The notes under the pieces were generated by a model. The model did not search any database, had not been told where the DNA came from, and worked only from the letters and a program-made list of their open reading frames with translations. A stretch of 64,000 nucleotides of DNA. Origin: Amyelois transitella. Taxonomy: Eukaryota; Arthropoda; Insecta; Lepidoptera; Pyralidae. The stretch lies in contig NC_083514.1 in NCBI RefSeq assembly GCF_032362555.1, positions 6,061,001-6,125,000 of the forward strand, written 5' to 3'. The position numbers and the translations under genes are program-made. Positions 1-15,000 of the stretch are shown in pieces; within the stretch, counting starts at the first letter, position 1, and each line of letters opens with the position of its first letter.

Positions 1-94
1 ATCATATCATTTCAATTTTTGACATACGTTTAGATCAAGTAATCTAACCCAAAGTAATTACGTTTCACGTCCGATTTTACATAAGAACACTTAC

Positions 95-3000
95 CATATG
101 AGTAGCATGTTGCTCGGCAATAACTAGCGCTCTCTCCTGCTGACCCTTCAACAGCCACATCCGAACGGCATCTTCTGGAGCCGAAGCTCTAAGAAAAGCC
201 ACTTCGGCTTCTTCTGGCTGTTCTTCTGCCAGCGCGGCCGCTTCGTGCCGCCATATCTCACGCTTGGTTATTCCGCCGCCAAGCTCACTTAGCTCCATCG
301 CTATGTCCCATCTAAAACAAGATGCCTTTATAGTTATCACATAATATGAGAACCTAAATCGACAATTATACCATTAGTTAAAAACCATTATTAAACTGTT
401 TCACGACCGTTTTCGTGTATCCTGTCAAGTCTCGCAAAATCATCTCATTAACAATGGTCGGGATCATTTTAATCGCCAGAGAAACTTCTTTTTAACAAAG
501 TAGTGTCTTTACGGCCGGCCAGGACTGATAAAGAAACTCAAAACAACCAATGTTTAATCCATAAAAATTTAAACGTTACCTCTGTGCCTGTAGCGCCCAC
601 CTCGCGCCCAAAGCGGCCAACCCGCGAGCGGCCAGCAAACGAGCCGCCGCCGAGCCTCCCAGAGAAGCGGCCCACTGCAGGGCTACCTGATACAACATTT
701 TATGCTGATTAATAGACAAATTACTCGAGATAGTTTCGATAAGCGTGATTGCATTATTAAGGAAAAAAGAAAAACAAACTATTTAAATAATACCAACTAT
801 GAAAGATTAGAAGCATTTTTTTCTGTATCGAGAGAAATGGTTCGGATTCGACCTCTACCCAAGGGAAGATCTTCCGCCAGGCTAAGTTATGCTTGAGGAA
901 CGCGGCTCCATAAGTTGATATGACGGTATTGTTGGCGTGTGACGTATGAGAAATACGACTTCCAGGAACGCATCGACACGTCTGCTACTATTTCATGGAC
1001 GCGCGTGCGTACCATATCAAATGATTTAAATCAATTACATTGAACCACCCAAGTGTTGAGTTTCTTAACAACCTCACGGCCTCTTACAACAATTGCCAGA
1101 AAACCTTCTAACAGCCAATCGTGTGTCTTAACAGGCAATGTAACCATAAATAACGAAGTGTTACCTGTTGCTGTACTGCGCTGGGCGCATGAGCTCGCGC
1201 TACTCTCTCCGCGCCCTCCCACTGTCCAGCTGATCGGTACATTTGGATGGCGCTCTTCCAGTCACCTGGCACAAGTTCAATAAGTCATGAAATATAAGAC
1301 TATGTTGGGATTGTCGGGATAAATGGTACTTATTATTATATTAATGGTAGGTATTATTAATATCTTATGTAGAAATCTTGACCTCGTTGGTTGTTGGTTT
1401 TTTAACTCGATTTTTTCCCTGTACATGTGATCGTGAATCAATCATTGCTTTCTACGAGTACTTCTTAAAGTACAAAATAGTTACTATAATGAAATCCTAA
1501 ATGATGATGTAAGGAAAACTTAAAATAATAAAACGGATGAAAAATAACGAAGGTGATATATTAATTAAAATAACTGGAATACAATATAACTTTATTTACC
1601 GGCTTGTATGTAATAGTTTTCAGCGGCACGTAAATCGCCCGAAGCATGAAGGGCCTGCGCGACGTGACGACGAGTAGCTTCCAGTAACGAGCTGCGATGA
1701 GCGGCCACCAGCCGAAGCATAGCTTCGTATTGTGCTGCTTCCTATAAAACAAATATAAAATGTATCAGATTAGATATAAGGAATGAAACAAGAATAATCT
1801 TCTTCTTTTCTCTTTCTTTGTTATATTACCTATATGAAGATGATATTTCAACTTTTTTTTTTACTTTTCGCTTTTACACAAACATACTAGATGCCAATCA
1901 ATTGGTTAAATTATGTTTTTTTTTATCTGATTTATCAGCAATCAATCATAATTGAAACAAAAAGTAAGTTCACAAATAAAACAAAAAAACTTTAAAAAAC
2001 ACAGAATCTTTGTATATCCATACAGACAGTGGGATACACTTAGGTGAACCCACGGCTATCACCATGCAAACTAGATAATGGTTGATTTCATGCTCTAAAA
2101 ATAAATACTCGACACAAAATGCAACAAATGCAACAAGAGACCAAGAAAGCCGTTAAAACATATTACCAATACTAACTTTATACATAGAAATCGCCTCATC
2201 AGGTTCCCCAAGGCCGATATAGATCTGTTCAGCCTTCCTGAACTGGCCGTCGCTTCGTAGTTGTTCCGCAAGTGGCAGATAGATGTCTCTAGTCTCCTGC
2301 TCGGTAAGAGCAGCGGCCGCCAATCGTAGCCCGTCAGCGGAGCGGCCGGCCTCGTTATATGCGCGCACGCAACGTTCCGCAAGCCCACATGAACTAAGAA
2401 CCTTTTCTGCAGTCTCCCATTCCTATAGATACGCACACATCTTATAGAATATCATAGAAGTAACCGTACTATAGATTTCTATATCCTGAATGATCTATCT
2501 TTATTCAGAAACTTGTATTTTTATTCAATTTTACTTTTATCATATGTTCAATTAAATATTTTAACGATAATTGTATCATATATACATTAATATTTAAATA
2601 CTTTGAGACAAACCATTATACATTAACTTACTTGTGTTGCAATGAAGTGATCTCCTAACTGTTCACATTGCTCTTTAATAGATTCTTTGTCTTCTATGAC
2701 CTGTAATGACCACAATACAATTTTATAACGTAATCAAGATTTCTGCAAGATGAAAATGATCCTAAAGAGGCTAATTCTGCATCTACGCGAAGGACAAAAT
2801 ACCTATACAGTCAATCAAACCCACCAATGCGGTGCCCGCATGCCGCGAACTCACTAGCCATGAGTCCCAGACGCCTTCCAGACAAGTCACTATGTATACA
2901 CTTGTAATACTCTATAAAACGTCCATGCCTGCACAATCTGCAGCGCCTTCTTGTAGTGATGCGCCTTGAGAGCCGCCGTGAGCGCCGCGCGCGTGTCGCC

Positions 3001-6000
3001 CGCCTCTATGAGGTGCGGCACCGCGGCGCCCGCCTGCCGCGCGCTCACCAGCCACGCGCCCCACGCGCCCTCCAGGCGGGTCACTTCGGATGGCCAGGCC
3101 TATCAACGTCATGATACTTTGTTATCGGCTTAAATAACTTGCAATTAAACAGCTTAGATGTATCTGGGCCAGGCGGAGGCGGCGTAGCCAGTTATTTGGT
3201 CTGGCTATACAGCCTCCGGCGAGTCCAGGCAGATTATGTTATGAAGGTATGTAGAGACACTCTTAGGATGTCGTCGAAATACAATACTTAAGCGATTCAA
3301 TATTCTTGAAACCGAGGAATTCAACTGCCGACCATACTACTACTACGACTACGAGAACAAACAGATTTATATAGTTGTCAACACGACTCACATTTTTCAG
3401 TTAGTAAAAAACTTAGGTACCTCTCTCGCCAATTGCACCGCTCGTGCAAAGTTATTTCCTTTCGCATAGTACTCTATAGCTGTGCGCGTATCTCCTCTTT
3501 TCTCCGATATCTCACCAGCCATTTCCCACCATTCCTCCTGCAATCATTGTTACATCTACATAATAAACATATACCTAATATTCAACCAGATCCTTAAAAG
3601 ATTTTTGTTAATCAAAACTTGATTTGGAAATAGTGTTATGAATTTTGTGTTTTGAGTGTTATGAAACAGATTTTGAAAAATAGACGGTAAAAGTAATTCA
3701 GAACTAGACAAATTAATTCGGTTCTATATATGTCACACCATCATCAAGTAGGATTGAAAACAATGGTCCGCGGTTTCTACCTCCATTACATACATTAAGT
3801 CATTAAATGACAGATAACAAAAGATTTCATTCAGCTCCCCCGCAGTTATAACCACAAATCGCCTAAGAATACTAGGGCCGCACCGGCTTCACCCGGCGAC
3901 CTTCGTATACAACCTGTATCAGCTGAGCATGAACAGCGTCCAGCAAGTCGTCCTCCCTGAGCAAGGCGGGCTGCTGCAGCAGCAGAGCGGCGGCCCGCCG
4001 TGCGCGGCCCCCCCGCAGCCACAGCCGCACGGCGCCCCGCACGTCGCCCCGCACGTCGCCCGAGGATGCTAGGGCCGCGCCGGCTTCACCCAAACGACCT
4101 TCGCAATAAATTGATCAATCACTAAAGATATAAAAAAAGTATTACCGAGTACTGACTGACAAACAACGTACATGAAATTATTGAGCGTAGGACTGAACAA
4201 TATAATTATGTCAAAACTTGCCCGGGTTTGAGAATTAAACATGATTTTCCATTTTCAATGACACAAAACAAGAAGAAAGTACCAACGTGAAAAAACCAAC
4301 GAACATTTATCGGAACCCAGTGTGCAACAGCTGGGTACATCTAGGAACACGCAGACGAAAGTGAGCCCATAAATAAGTCTGCAATATTTCCTGTATTGTT
4401 TTGGTTATCACACGAGTTCTTACAATAACTAAATCGTATACTACGTCGAGATGGTACAAAGAAATACTTATTTTTACAAAAATATCTAGTTACCAGTGGA
4501 AGTGAGGTAATCCATGTGTTGCTGCTTCAGACTAGCCACTGAGGGCCTGTCCACTCTCTCGGCGAGGGCGATGGCCTCCGCCCAGCGGTTGAACTGGCGA
4601 TACATTGCGATGGCCAGGTCCGGCCGAGACGCCCTCTTCACGTACCACTCTTCGGCCGAAGGCAGATCTCCGGAGAAAATTGATAGACGGGCGCGAACTA
4701 GCGGACTTTTTAGACCTAAAATGTATATCTCAAATAGTTTTGTGCCGAAAATACTTATTTGTTATTTAAAAATTTACTGAGCATTCTATAAAACCTTGTC
4801 TAATAATCGACCTTTAGAAAAATAATATCCTCATCATCATCATATTTCAATAGTTGAAAGCAATAGTAACTTTCGCTAGCGGCATTTTTCCCCTATATCC
4901 AATCATGATTTGACTAGTCAATCATACAAAATAGTCTTTGATTTAACAAAAAAATAGTACCTGCTACAACATCTCCGTGACCTTCATCGGTTGCTATTTC
5001 TACAGTCTTGTCGAGATAAAATGTTCTCGCTTCGTCCCCAACTTCTCTGTAGCATTTAGCGGCAAGCTGTATCCAATATTAAAGCGAATTAAAACTAAGC
5101 AGAACGTTGCGTAGGAGTTCTTTGAAAAAGCTACGACTGCCTATTACTCGTAGCGTCTCGTAGATCTACTACAATACTGAACTCAAAGCAATTTGAAACA
5201 CTCCAAATATTGTAAATGCAAAGTAAATCTACAACTAGAACTAGCTACCACTTTAACACGTGCAGTTGCATACATTTTTTATTGCATTATTATTTTCTAG
5301 CATAAAAAAAAACATTTATTTCGTGCAGGATTAGCGGTACAATAATGATGATAAATAAGCGGAGTTGTTTTCTTACGAATATCAGATTTTATTGGTCCAA
5401 TTTTTCATTGAATTATACATTGTCATGATCACTTATAACGAACATTTGAATAAACACGGAGCGTCCCATATAGTCATGCTATATGACAATTAGATGAGAA
5501 CATAGTGGTGTTATTATATTATGGAAAACAAAAGGATTGTAGTCCCTGCAATCGATTTTAATTTACAATCTAGTTACTTTGCTATTATCACAATACCTGT
5601 ATATCGTCGTTGGCGAGCGCTCTTTCGGCCAACTGCCTCCATAACGGTGCCACATCCGCATGTGAACCGACGCCATCAAGATATGTCGCGCAGCCAACTA
5701 AATCTCCACTACGAAGCGCATTGTCTACACAAAAAGCAAAAACATAGTAGTTAAAGATCCTAAATTTGGTTCTTCCAAATTACATATCGGGCTAATATTT
5801 TCATTTTAGCAGATACCTACTGCCACAGTTAAATATTGAGAGCGCACGTTAAGTCTTATTATTTCCTACCTCATCTCAAGTATTTATTGTTTATTAATCC
5901 TTTATCATACAAAATACAAGCTGTATGATAAAATTTAAAATTGATATAAAGCTTTATTTTAAAAGTCAACCATCAATCGAACACCACTTTCCGCGCGCTC

Positions 6001-9000
6001 AATTCCTGTGTCACTCCGCCGCTGCACTCCGCCATTTCTCGGTGTCTAACTCCCACACATTATGTATCAGTGAGAACAACAAATGCGGTATATACTGAAC
6101 GCCAGGCGATGCTCGTCGAGCGGCAGCTGCCCGCCGTCGAACACCACTCTCCGCGCGCTCACTTCCAGCGCCACTCCGCCGCTGAACTCCGCCATTTCTT
6201 GGTGTCTAACTCCCACACATTATGTATCAGTGAGAACAACAAATGCGGTATATACTGAACGCCAGGCGATGCTCGTCGAGCGGCAGCTGCCCGCCGTCGA
6301 ACACCACTCTCCGCGCGCTCACTTCCAGCGCCACTCCGCCGCTGAACTCCGCCATTTCTTGGTGTCTAACTCCCACACATTATGTATCAGTGAGAACAAC
6401 AAATGCGGTATATACTGAACGCCAGGCGATGCTCGTCGAGCGGCAGCTGCCCGCCGTCGAACACCACTCTCCGCGCGCTCACTTCCAGCGCCACTCCGCC
6501 GCTGAACTCCGCCATTTCTTGGTGTCTAACTCCCACACATTATGTATCAGTGAGAACAACAAATGCGGTATATACTGAACGCCAGGCGATGCTCGTCGAG
6601 CGGCAGCTGCCCGCCGTCGAACACCACTCTCCGCGCGCTCACTTCCAGCGCCACTCCGCCGCTGAACTCCGCCATTTCTTGGTGTCTAACTCCCACACAT
6701 TATGTATCAGTGAGAACAACAAATGCGGTATATACTGAACGCCAGGCGATGCTCGTCGAGCGGCAGCTGCCCGCCGTCGAACACCACTCTCCGCGCGCTC
6801 ACTTCCAGCGCCACTCCGCCGCTGCACTCCGCCATTTCAACGCTACCCGGCTCCCACGCACTGTACCTAAATATTATTATATTAATAACATAATGTTACA
6901 TGAAACGTAGCAGCGCAAAATCGGTAAAGGTATAATCAAAACTAATTTCATGTAGATAGAACACTCATAAAATATCTTAAAAATAAATAAACATCAAAAT
7001 AATAGTAGTGCTACGTTATAACGCAAACAATGTCGGTATATAAATGCCATTTACCATATGAGAAGATGAGTCGGTGTCTGTGCTACGACCGCATCACTAT
7101 TCTCAATCCATTGCACGAATCCCACTCCACTTGCAATTATTTCCTATAATGGACACATATATTTTGCTAAGTTGATAAATATCATATCTAATCGCTAATT
7201 CAAAAGTTAAAAGAACTTTCAAGCCAGTCTTAATAATAAAACTAGATACTTAATTAAGTCTGATATAGTTTTTAGGGTACATAGTTATATTTTAACTCAA
7301 AAGGTAGATCCTAGAATCATAGATCCTTACCTTATCACCGCTTTGCAGTTTCAAAAGAGCGAGTCTTCTCCTTGTGTCCCGCAGCAACAAAAGTTCACTG
7401 CTTTCGTTGAGCTCTAACCAGTCGATTCTCGCTTCATGCCACCACTGGCCCAGCTGGATGCCTATCATCACATTTCAGGTGAAATTAACTGTAGCCTTTC
7501 GCGTAAATATTCGCTTTTCGACACATTTTGTCATTGTTATTCGATAAAATCAGGATTAATCATATAGATATCTCTTAAACTAATATTTATAAATTGCCTT
7601 GTAATACTTTAAATATTTCGAATTTTTAGGATTTCTTTTCAATATCAATACGTATTGTTTCTTTACCAATTTCAAAAAAAAGTGATAATAAATTAAGAAT
7701 ATACCTAACTAGTGTTCAAGAAAGGAATTGACCGTGGCGTACCAATGCGCGGATATGGCAACGACTTACCAAGAGGGTAAAATATATTACGATCTTTTGA
7801 AAAGATGAAGATTAGAATATCCTTCTCGGTTCACCTACCTGTGACGAGATCGACAACAGCAACGGTCTGCCTGTCCAGCAGGTAGGCAAGATGCTTACGG
7901 TCGTTGCGGTCAATAGAAGACACGCCTTCGTTGATGCGCACGCTCAGCACGTGAGGATTTACACGCTCTGTGCGCACCTGGCGGTCAATCATACAATAAT
8001 GTAACAAAATAAAAAATAAATAAATTGGTTTTACTATTTGAATTCAGTTAAAATACGGTGCCACCGTATGGTTTCCGGCATTTTAGAATAGAGCCACGCC
8101 ATGTCATTTCCATGGCTGGCGTAAAGGGCGACTAAAGGATAGGCTTATAAACTTGAGATTCCTCTTGTAGGCGGTGTTACAGCAACATGTCCCTATTTGA
8201 ATCTCAATTCCAAATTTGAATATCAAAGCCAAACAGATGAACGTGGCCTTTCATTCTATACAAGGTTGTTGGCTCTGTGTACCCCGCAAGAGTACTACAT
8301 GTATGAATATATGTAAAATGCTAATTTTATTTCAATGGTAACATTAATTAACAGTTGCATAAATCGCCAGAATACGAAAATCTATATATGAGATAGCAGA
8401 AAGTTTGAATTTAAATAAAAGGTTTTTTATATTTGACCGTCCTGTAAACTCACCGTATGCAGAACCTTATCGAGCCCGTACTCAAGCACGCTGAGCTCCC
8501 CCGCGCGGTACAGCAAGCACGCTCCGCCCACCGCCGCGTACACGCGCTCCCCACCACCGGACCACGGAATCTACGTCATTACTTTGGTGACTAGGTATTA
8601 TTATACATAGAAAACCATCAAGAGAAAGAATGTCAGCACTGAAATAGATATAATCATAAAAAATACACATTGATGGGTTCATATGCACTTATATACAGGG
8701 TGACATTTAAAACAACTGCATCCTTTTAAACATAGACTATACCCATGCTTCTGAGCCGTTTGAGCCTATTTTTATTTAAATTAAACGTCATCATTTTCAC
8801 ATTTAAAAAACCTTCAAAAACTATGTCACACGCTTTATTAAAGACCAATACTACAAAAAGAAATTACAACTAAACATGTAAATAAATGTTTGAAAAATAA
8901 ATTATTTTTCTAATATCAAGATCAAGTAAAGTACAGAGTTGTCGAGATTCGTCGCGACGCGTCGCTTTTCTGCCGGCCGGGGTGATATGACGTATTTAGG

Positions 9001-12000
9001 ATCGTGGATTTTGATACTTTTAATTTTTTTGTACTTTCTGAAATATGAACCGATATTTTTCTTTTAACGTTTTTAAATATCCTTTTGATGAGTACACTTA
9101 ATAGCTGGAGAGCTAGTGAACCCTCCGAGTAACGGTGTTACTGTAAGGCTAGAAATTTGTAGAGTGATGATTCATAGCACACCAAGGCCAAAAATCATGA
9201 CCTGGCAGGCATCTGCCCTGCACGTCATCAACACTTTTATTTCTTAAAATGTAAAATACATAGGAAAAAAACTTCCTGCTGTAAGCTTCAAAATTTAATA
9301 GCATCTATTTTATTTATTGATAATTATAAAAAAAAATTGCCAGGCGATTAGAGTAAGCAAAAGTACCTGCCAGGTGCATCGAGAACTGCACAGTTTAGGA
9401 AGAAAAATAAACTATCTTCTGTAAAGTTGAAATTTAAGTATATGTTTTAGTATATCATTTAGAAGAAATGTGTACAATGACAGGCGGTTCTGAAGTTTTT
9501 TTTTTTCCTATGTATTTTACATTTTAAGAAATAAAAGTGTTGATGACGTGCAGGGCAGATGCCTGCCCGGTCATGATTTTTGGCCTTGGTGTGCTATGAA
9601 TCATCACTCTACAAATTTCTAGCCTTACAGGAACACCGTTACTCGGAGGGTTCACTAGCTCTTAGGCTATAACAGTTAAATTTATGCAGTTGAATTAAAA
9701 GTCACCCTGTATAGCTCGTACTCAACCACGCACTCCACGCCGTCAGACCACGCAATATATGTCATTACCTCGGTCACAATTGTAAAAAGACACCTATTTG
9801 AAGAATTAATGTTGGCACTAAGATATGACCAAAGGAGACGAAGCTATATGTAAAGTACACGTAGAGGAATTAGGAGTACCATGAAACTATTCCAGAAAAA
9901 ATCTCAACCACATCGTCGATCATAACCCTTATTCAATATGGGTTCGGCTTCCCTGGCGGCGGAGGACAGACGGGAGTCGATTCGTGTAAAAATAAAATTA
10001 ATCCAGTCTTGTTAATTAAGTACCGTGAATAAGGAAATAAATCATTCATTTAAAATTATGATCACAACGGCGTACTCCAGAGAGATGAGGACGCAGCCGG
10101 GTCTAACGCCATAAAAATCATGAAGACAAAAGGATTGTGATCATATTCTTAATTTTTTGAATAAGTATATTGCAGAATTTTTATACATATTTTTCAAAGC
10201 CTCATAACGATAACGTTTCCCGAGCAATACAAACCTCGCTTGTCAATCCACGCGCAATGTCACACAGTATCAACGTACTACTGGTCCGACAAACTGCATA
10301 CCAGTCGTTGCCTAAGAAAACACAATGTTAAATCAATGTGGGTACTCTGACATCGCACAATTATTATAGAATTAGCTACTCTCGCTAGCACTCGTTCAAG
10401 TAAGGATAAGTTAAGAAAATACTACGCTCGCTTTTTGTTACCTATAAATCGCACGTTGAATATATCGGGCGCCATCTTGGTGGTAACAGTTAAAGGCGGG
10501 GAGTCCCGTGCCAACCGCGACAGTACCAGTTGTTTGGGGCTCACGTGCTGAACTTCCACGGTGTCGCGCCATACCCACCTCCTACGATAAAAAGACGATA
10601 GAAAAAGTTTAATAGACTTAAAAGCATAGATGGATTACTCCATGTCTTTCCCATGAATGTCGTAAACGACTAAGGGATAGGCTTATAAACTTAGAATTCT
10701 TCTTTTAGACGATGGGCTAGCAATCTGTCACTATTTGAATCTCAATTCTATCATTAAGCCTAACAGCTGAATGTGGCCTGTCAGTGTTTCAAGACTACGG
10801 GTTCTGCCTACCCCGCTAGAGACATGATTATATGAATGAATGAATATAAGCATAGGTTCATCGAATACGTTCGGAATGCCGAGGATGACAATGACAGTAA
10901 TTTCCATCTACTCAGAATATTTTACATTGGTTGTATGGTATGCCTAACATCACAAAATTGCGGCAAATCTTTGCTAACGTGACACCTCTGTACGACACCC
11001 ATGGCTAGTTAGGTTCCCACTTCACTCCAATCAGGCTTCGAATTATATTAATGTAATAAGGAAAAGCCCTAAATATCCCTTCAAAAGCCTAAAACTGAAG
11101 ACGCTGCAAACCGAACAAAGTGAAAAAAGTGTGAAAGTAGACGACAGAATGAAACATAGTGGCGGAGGGTGCAACTTGATACACGTAAAAATGAGAGGGA
11201 AAGACAACAAAATGTGAATACAAATGTAAATGAAGTACAAACCTTAATACAGCTTCAAGTTGTATCACAGCTCCTGTCTGAGATGCGATCGCGAGTTTAG
11301 TGCCATCGCCGCTCCACGCGACCGCACGAGCCGCGTACAAGTTGGGAATTTGAACTAAAGATAACTCCACGCTTCCGGACTCCTTTAATTCTCCAACAAG
11401 ACATCCGTCGAAAACACCAAACGCTACTGTCTAGAAAATATTTACACTCAATAAGATAGTAAGTACCTATATGTATAATACTTAGATATTGCAATGCCGA
11501 ACAATAGATAAGCATGGGTACATATAATGTATCGTTTGCCTTTTATATAGCTTGCAGAATCATAACAATAGGAATATCGATACCACGGGATAGAACGGTA
11601 AAAAACTGCAGAATCTACTTGCGACTTCACTGTTAGCCTTTAGTGCCTGCGTAGTTTAAATACATCGCTTCCGTGCCCAAACTATACAACAGAGTTATTC
11701 TTCTTCCACTTAGTGTAAATCTTCGTTACATCCTTACCTGTCTGGAGGAGCCCGAGGAGCGCCTTTTGACTATCATTCCGGATTTGGCAAGTCAGATATT
11801 TACACGAAGCGACTCCCATTTCCGCAACCTATACAGGGAAACCAAACTCATGTTCGATCATGATTCTACAGTTTTCGCTCACCGTAAGCATATGAATTAG
11901 CAATAGCGACTACTAATTCTACTTATGATGTTCCCACCTGACCAGAAGGACTGGGCGCCGCAGCAATGAGATCGCGCCGGTCCTGAGGCAAGGGCGACTC

Positions 12001-15000
12001 CACGCTTCGAAGCAATGCTCCACGCTGGGCCTCGTACACTGACACCCGACCGTCGCAGGCGCCTACTATTAACTAAATTAACAATAAATTTATTAATAAC
12101 CTAGTCATCTAAGAATATAATACTTAAATATAGGGGGTTGTGGCAAAAGTGAATTCGAGATCCATGAGCGGAGTAGGTGCAGACGAACATTTGTATGTTT
12201 TACAGTAGTTTTTTTATTGCGTCGTGTTTTTGCGTATTTGGTACTTACGTTTCTAATTTTACTTAACTTCTTTTTAATTGTTATAAAGATTACCAATAAC
12301 ATAAGAAGAAATGCAACCGGGACACCGCCGATGAAAAATCTCGCTACCTTTACAATTTTATACTATTAAAGTACGTACGTAAGGAGGAAGTAGGATGAGC
12401 GCGGTGGGCGGCAAGGTGTACTTCAATAAAAGTCGTCCATTCAGATATAACGTGCCGTCGATGTGTCCCGACGCCAAGGTGCCTTCACTGCCCCGAGCCA
12501 AAGACACGCAGCAAGCGGCGGCTGTCCACAAACTGGTGCTTTTGTTACTCTTGCAATCCAAAGATCTTGTAAAGCGAAAATTTGTCCGTTAAGTCGCGAC
12601 TTGTTCATGAATTCCTGCGACTATCAAAAGAGGCAAAAAATACCCGAACCTAAAGACTGGGTAAATGGTAGTCGTAAAAATATATTTTTTTAAACACGTA
12701 ATCATTATACAATTTTTTTCACAGTTGCAAAAGGGAACCTCACCCTCCTTAACATAAAAAATGCAGCATAATGTAAGTTTTATTAGCATAAATAGTCGAT
12801 ATGTAAAAATTACAAATACATTATGAACAAAGGTTGAGATTGAGCATCTATGCTACTCGTACACATAAGTACATAGGTATATAAATATAATCACACGTCT
12901 TTTTCCCTTACGTGAAGTTTAGAGAGTCGGTGGTGGAATCGGTCGAATAAGGTGCCTGGATAAAACGCGGTTTCCCGTATAGGCACCGGTTCGAATCCCA
13001 CCACGGCTATGTGCCAATGACTATTTTCGAAGTCATGTGCAATAGTTTGGTGACTTACGGTGAGGGAACACAATCGTGAGGAAACCTGAACATTCAGGCA
13101 ACGGGATGTGGAACCATATAATCCAAAGATAAAGTTATTCCTCTGCAAATGTTACGGAGGCCAGACGGAAGTCGCTTCGTGTAAAAACCTAACTCACCAA
13201 ATCTAGGATCCATGGTCAAGAGCTTAGAGCCCGGGCTCCTCTCCAGAGTCGCTTACGGGGTTAACAGAGATAACAGTCTTGAAAGGACCAAAAGACACGG
13301 TCATCTTTATGGCTTAATGATGGAATTGGTTTCAGCACGTAAAAATCGAAATTGAAAAGTTGAGATAGTGTAAATTATGATAACGTGTCATAGTGTCATA
13401 CCTAATTTTTCCATCAGTAGTCCCAGTATAAAAGCCATTATCTCCAGGTAAAAGATGGGTTGGCGAGCCAGTCAATGGAAACTTGTTACAGATCACTTTT
13501 TTGCCGCTCCAGTCAGCTCCCACGCGGTACACGAACACCATGTTGTCACTTTGAGCTATGCCGAGTAATTCCGAGTTTTCACTGAAACAAATACCTGGAA
13601 TAACGAATAAATTATTATGCTTCTGGGTTTGGCACGGTTTCATACTCTGTAAACACTATCCAGAAGGGCTAAACAACGTAATTACAGAACTAAACTCCAT
13701 TATGGATCATGGCTAGGCATTCAAAAATTTTAAAAAAAATTGTTTTGAATTCGCAATAATATTTTAGTCATTAAAAACAGCCCATATCAAAAATCTTCCA
13801 ACATGTAAGATGTTATCCCTGGGAAATTGCGACTTCCAAAAATGTTGAGGCTTTGGTTGGAGGTTGTGTTTAGGATCCAATTCATAGAAATGTCCAATCG
13901 CTATTAACTATTATTTATGGCGTACCCCATTCAAAGTTTCCACATCCCAACTTATATTGTAAATGAGAAAGTAAGTTTTTTGTTTATACCTACCTCTTCA
14001 CAGTTAAACCACTGAACCGATCTCCATGAAGTTTTGCATATATTAAAGAGAATGGAGAAGGATGATGTGATTCTTTACAGACTACACTCGAGCCGCGGCT
14101 CCGCTCGAGTGAAAAGTAACATATCCTTCTCCAAAGCAAGATGTTAAACACTTGTGGAGTTCACATACAAGTACCACAGAGATTACTACGCGTCGCGACG
14201 CCGCGCTCTGTGCTGCGTGCCCCCCACCACCGCGCGAGTTACACTGTGACGCGTATTAGGTGTGAAATTAATTAATATTGTATAAAATCATTCTCATTAC
14301 ACATCTTTCTACTGGTATTTCATTTTGAGTAGTCCAAGCTCACAACAATTGGTGACCCCGATTCAAAAAAAAAAGAAAAATATTCAAGAAAATGGAAAGA
14401 AAGGAAGAATATACTGACGCGTCCGCCTCTCCGGAAGCAGTTGCAAGGGAAGTCTCCACCATTTCTCTTCAGTCAAGAATACCATCATTTTGGCGAGCAC
14501 AACCGAAACTGTGGTTTGCACAATTTGAGGCCGTGGTATCATCATACAAGACCAGTGAAGATCAGAAATATAATCTCGTTATCGCCGTATTAGAAAGAAC
14601 AGACATCGAGCAAGTGAGCGATATCATCTGCAATCCCCCATCTGCTGGAAAATATCAGGCTCTGAAGAAGAGATTGTTGTCGGTGTACGAGGAATCAGAG
14701 TCCAAACAATTTCAAAAGCTGTTAGGAGGATTAGAACTGGGAGAACAGAAGCCTTCACAACTTCTTCGTGTTATGCGAGATTTATCCGGAACAAAAGTCG
14801 CTGATGATGCCCTGAAAGTTCTGTGGATGGGACATTTACCGTCACAAGTACGAGCCGTGCTGTCTGTCAGCACAGAATCCTCGCTCGACACCATGGCCAC
14901 GATGGCAGACAAAATGATGGAGCACACAGAACAAACCGTAGCAGAAATTCGACAGGATGCAACCCCTGGAAGCAGCAGCGGAGCACAAAACAATTTGCAA

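Noticed and set aside
5974-6838. CRISPR-like or VNTR protein-coding array (several 111-codon frames on the plus strand)
   Set aside because: The plus-strand frames are shadows created by tandem copies of an IFT172 exon on the minus strand. There are no spacers, and the genome is eukaryotic.
12960-13010. tRNA gene on the plus strand
   Set aside because: Only the B box is convincing; no cloverleaf, and a SINE body follows.
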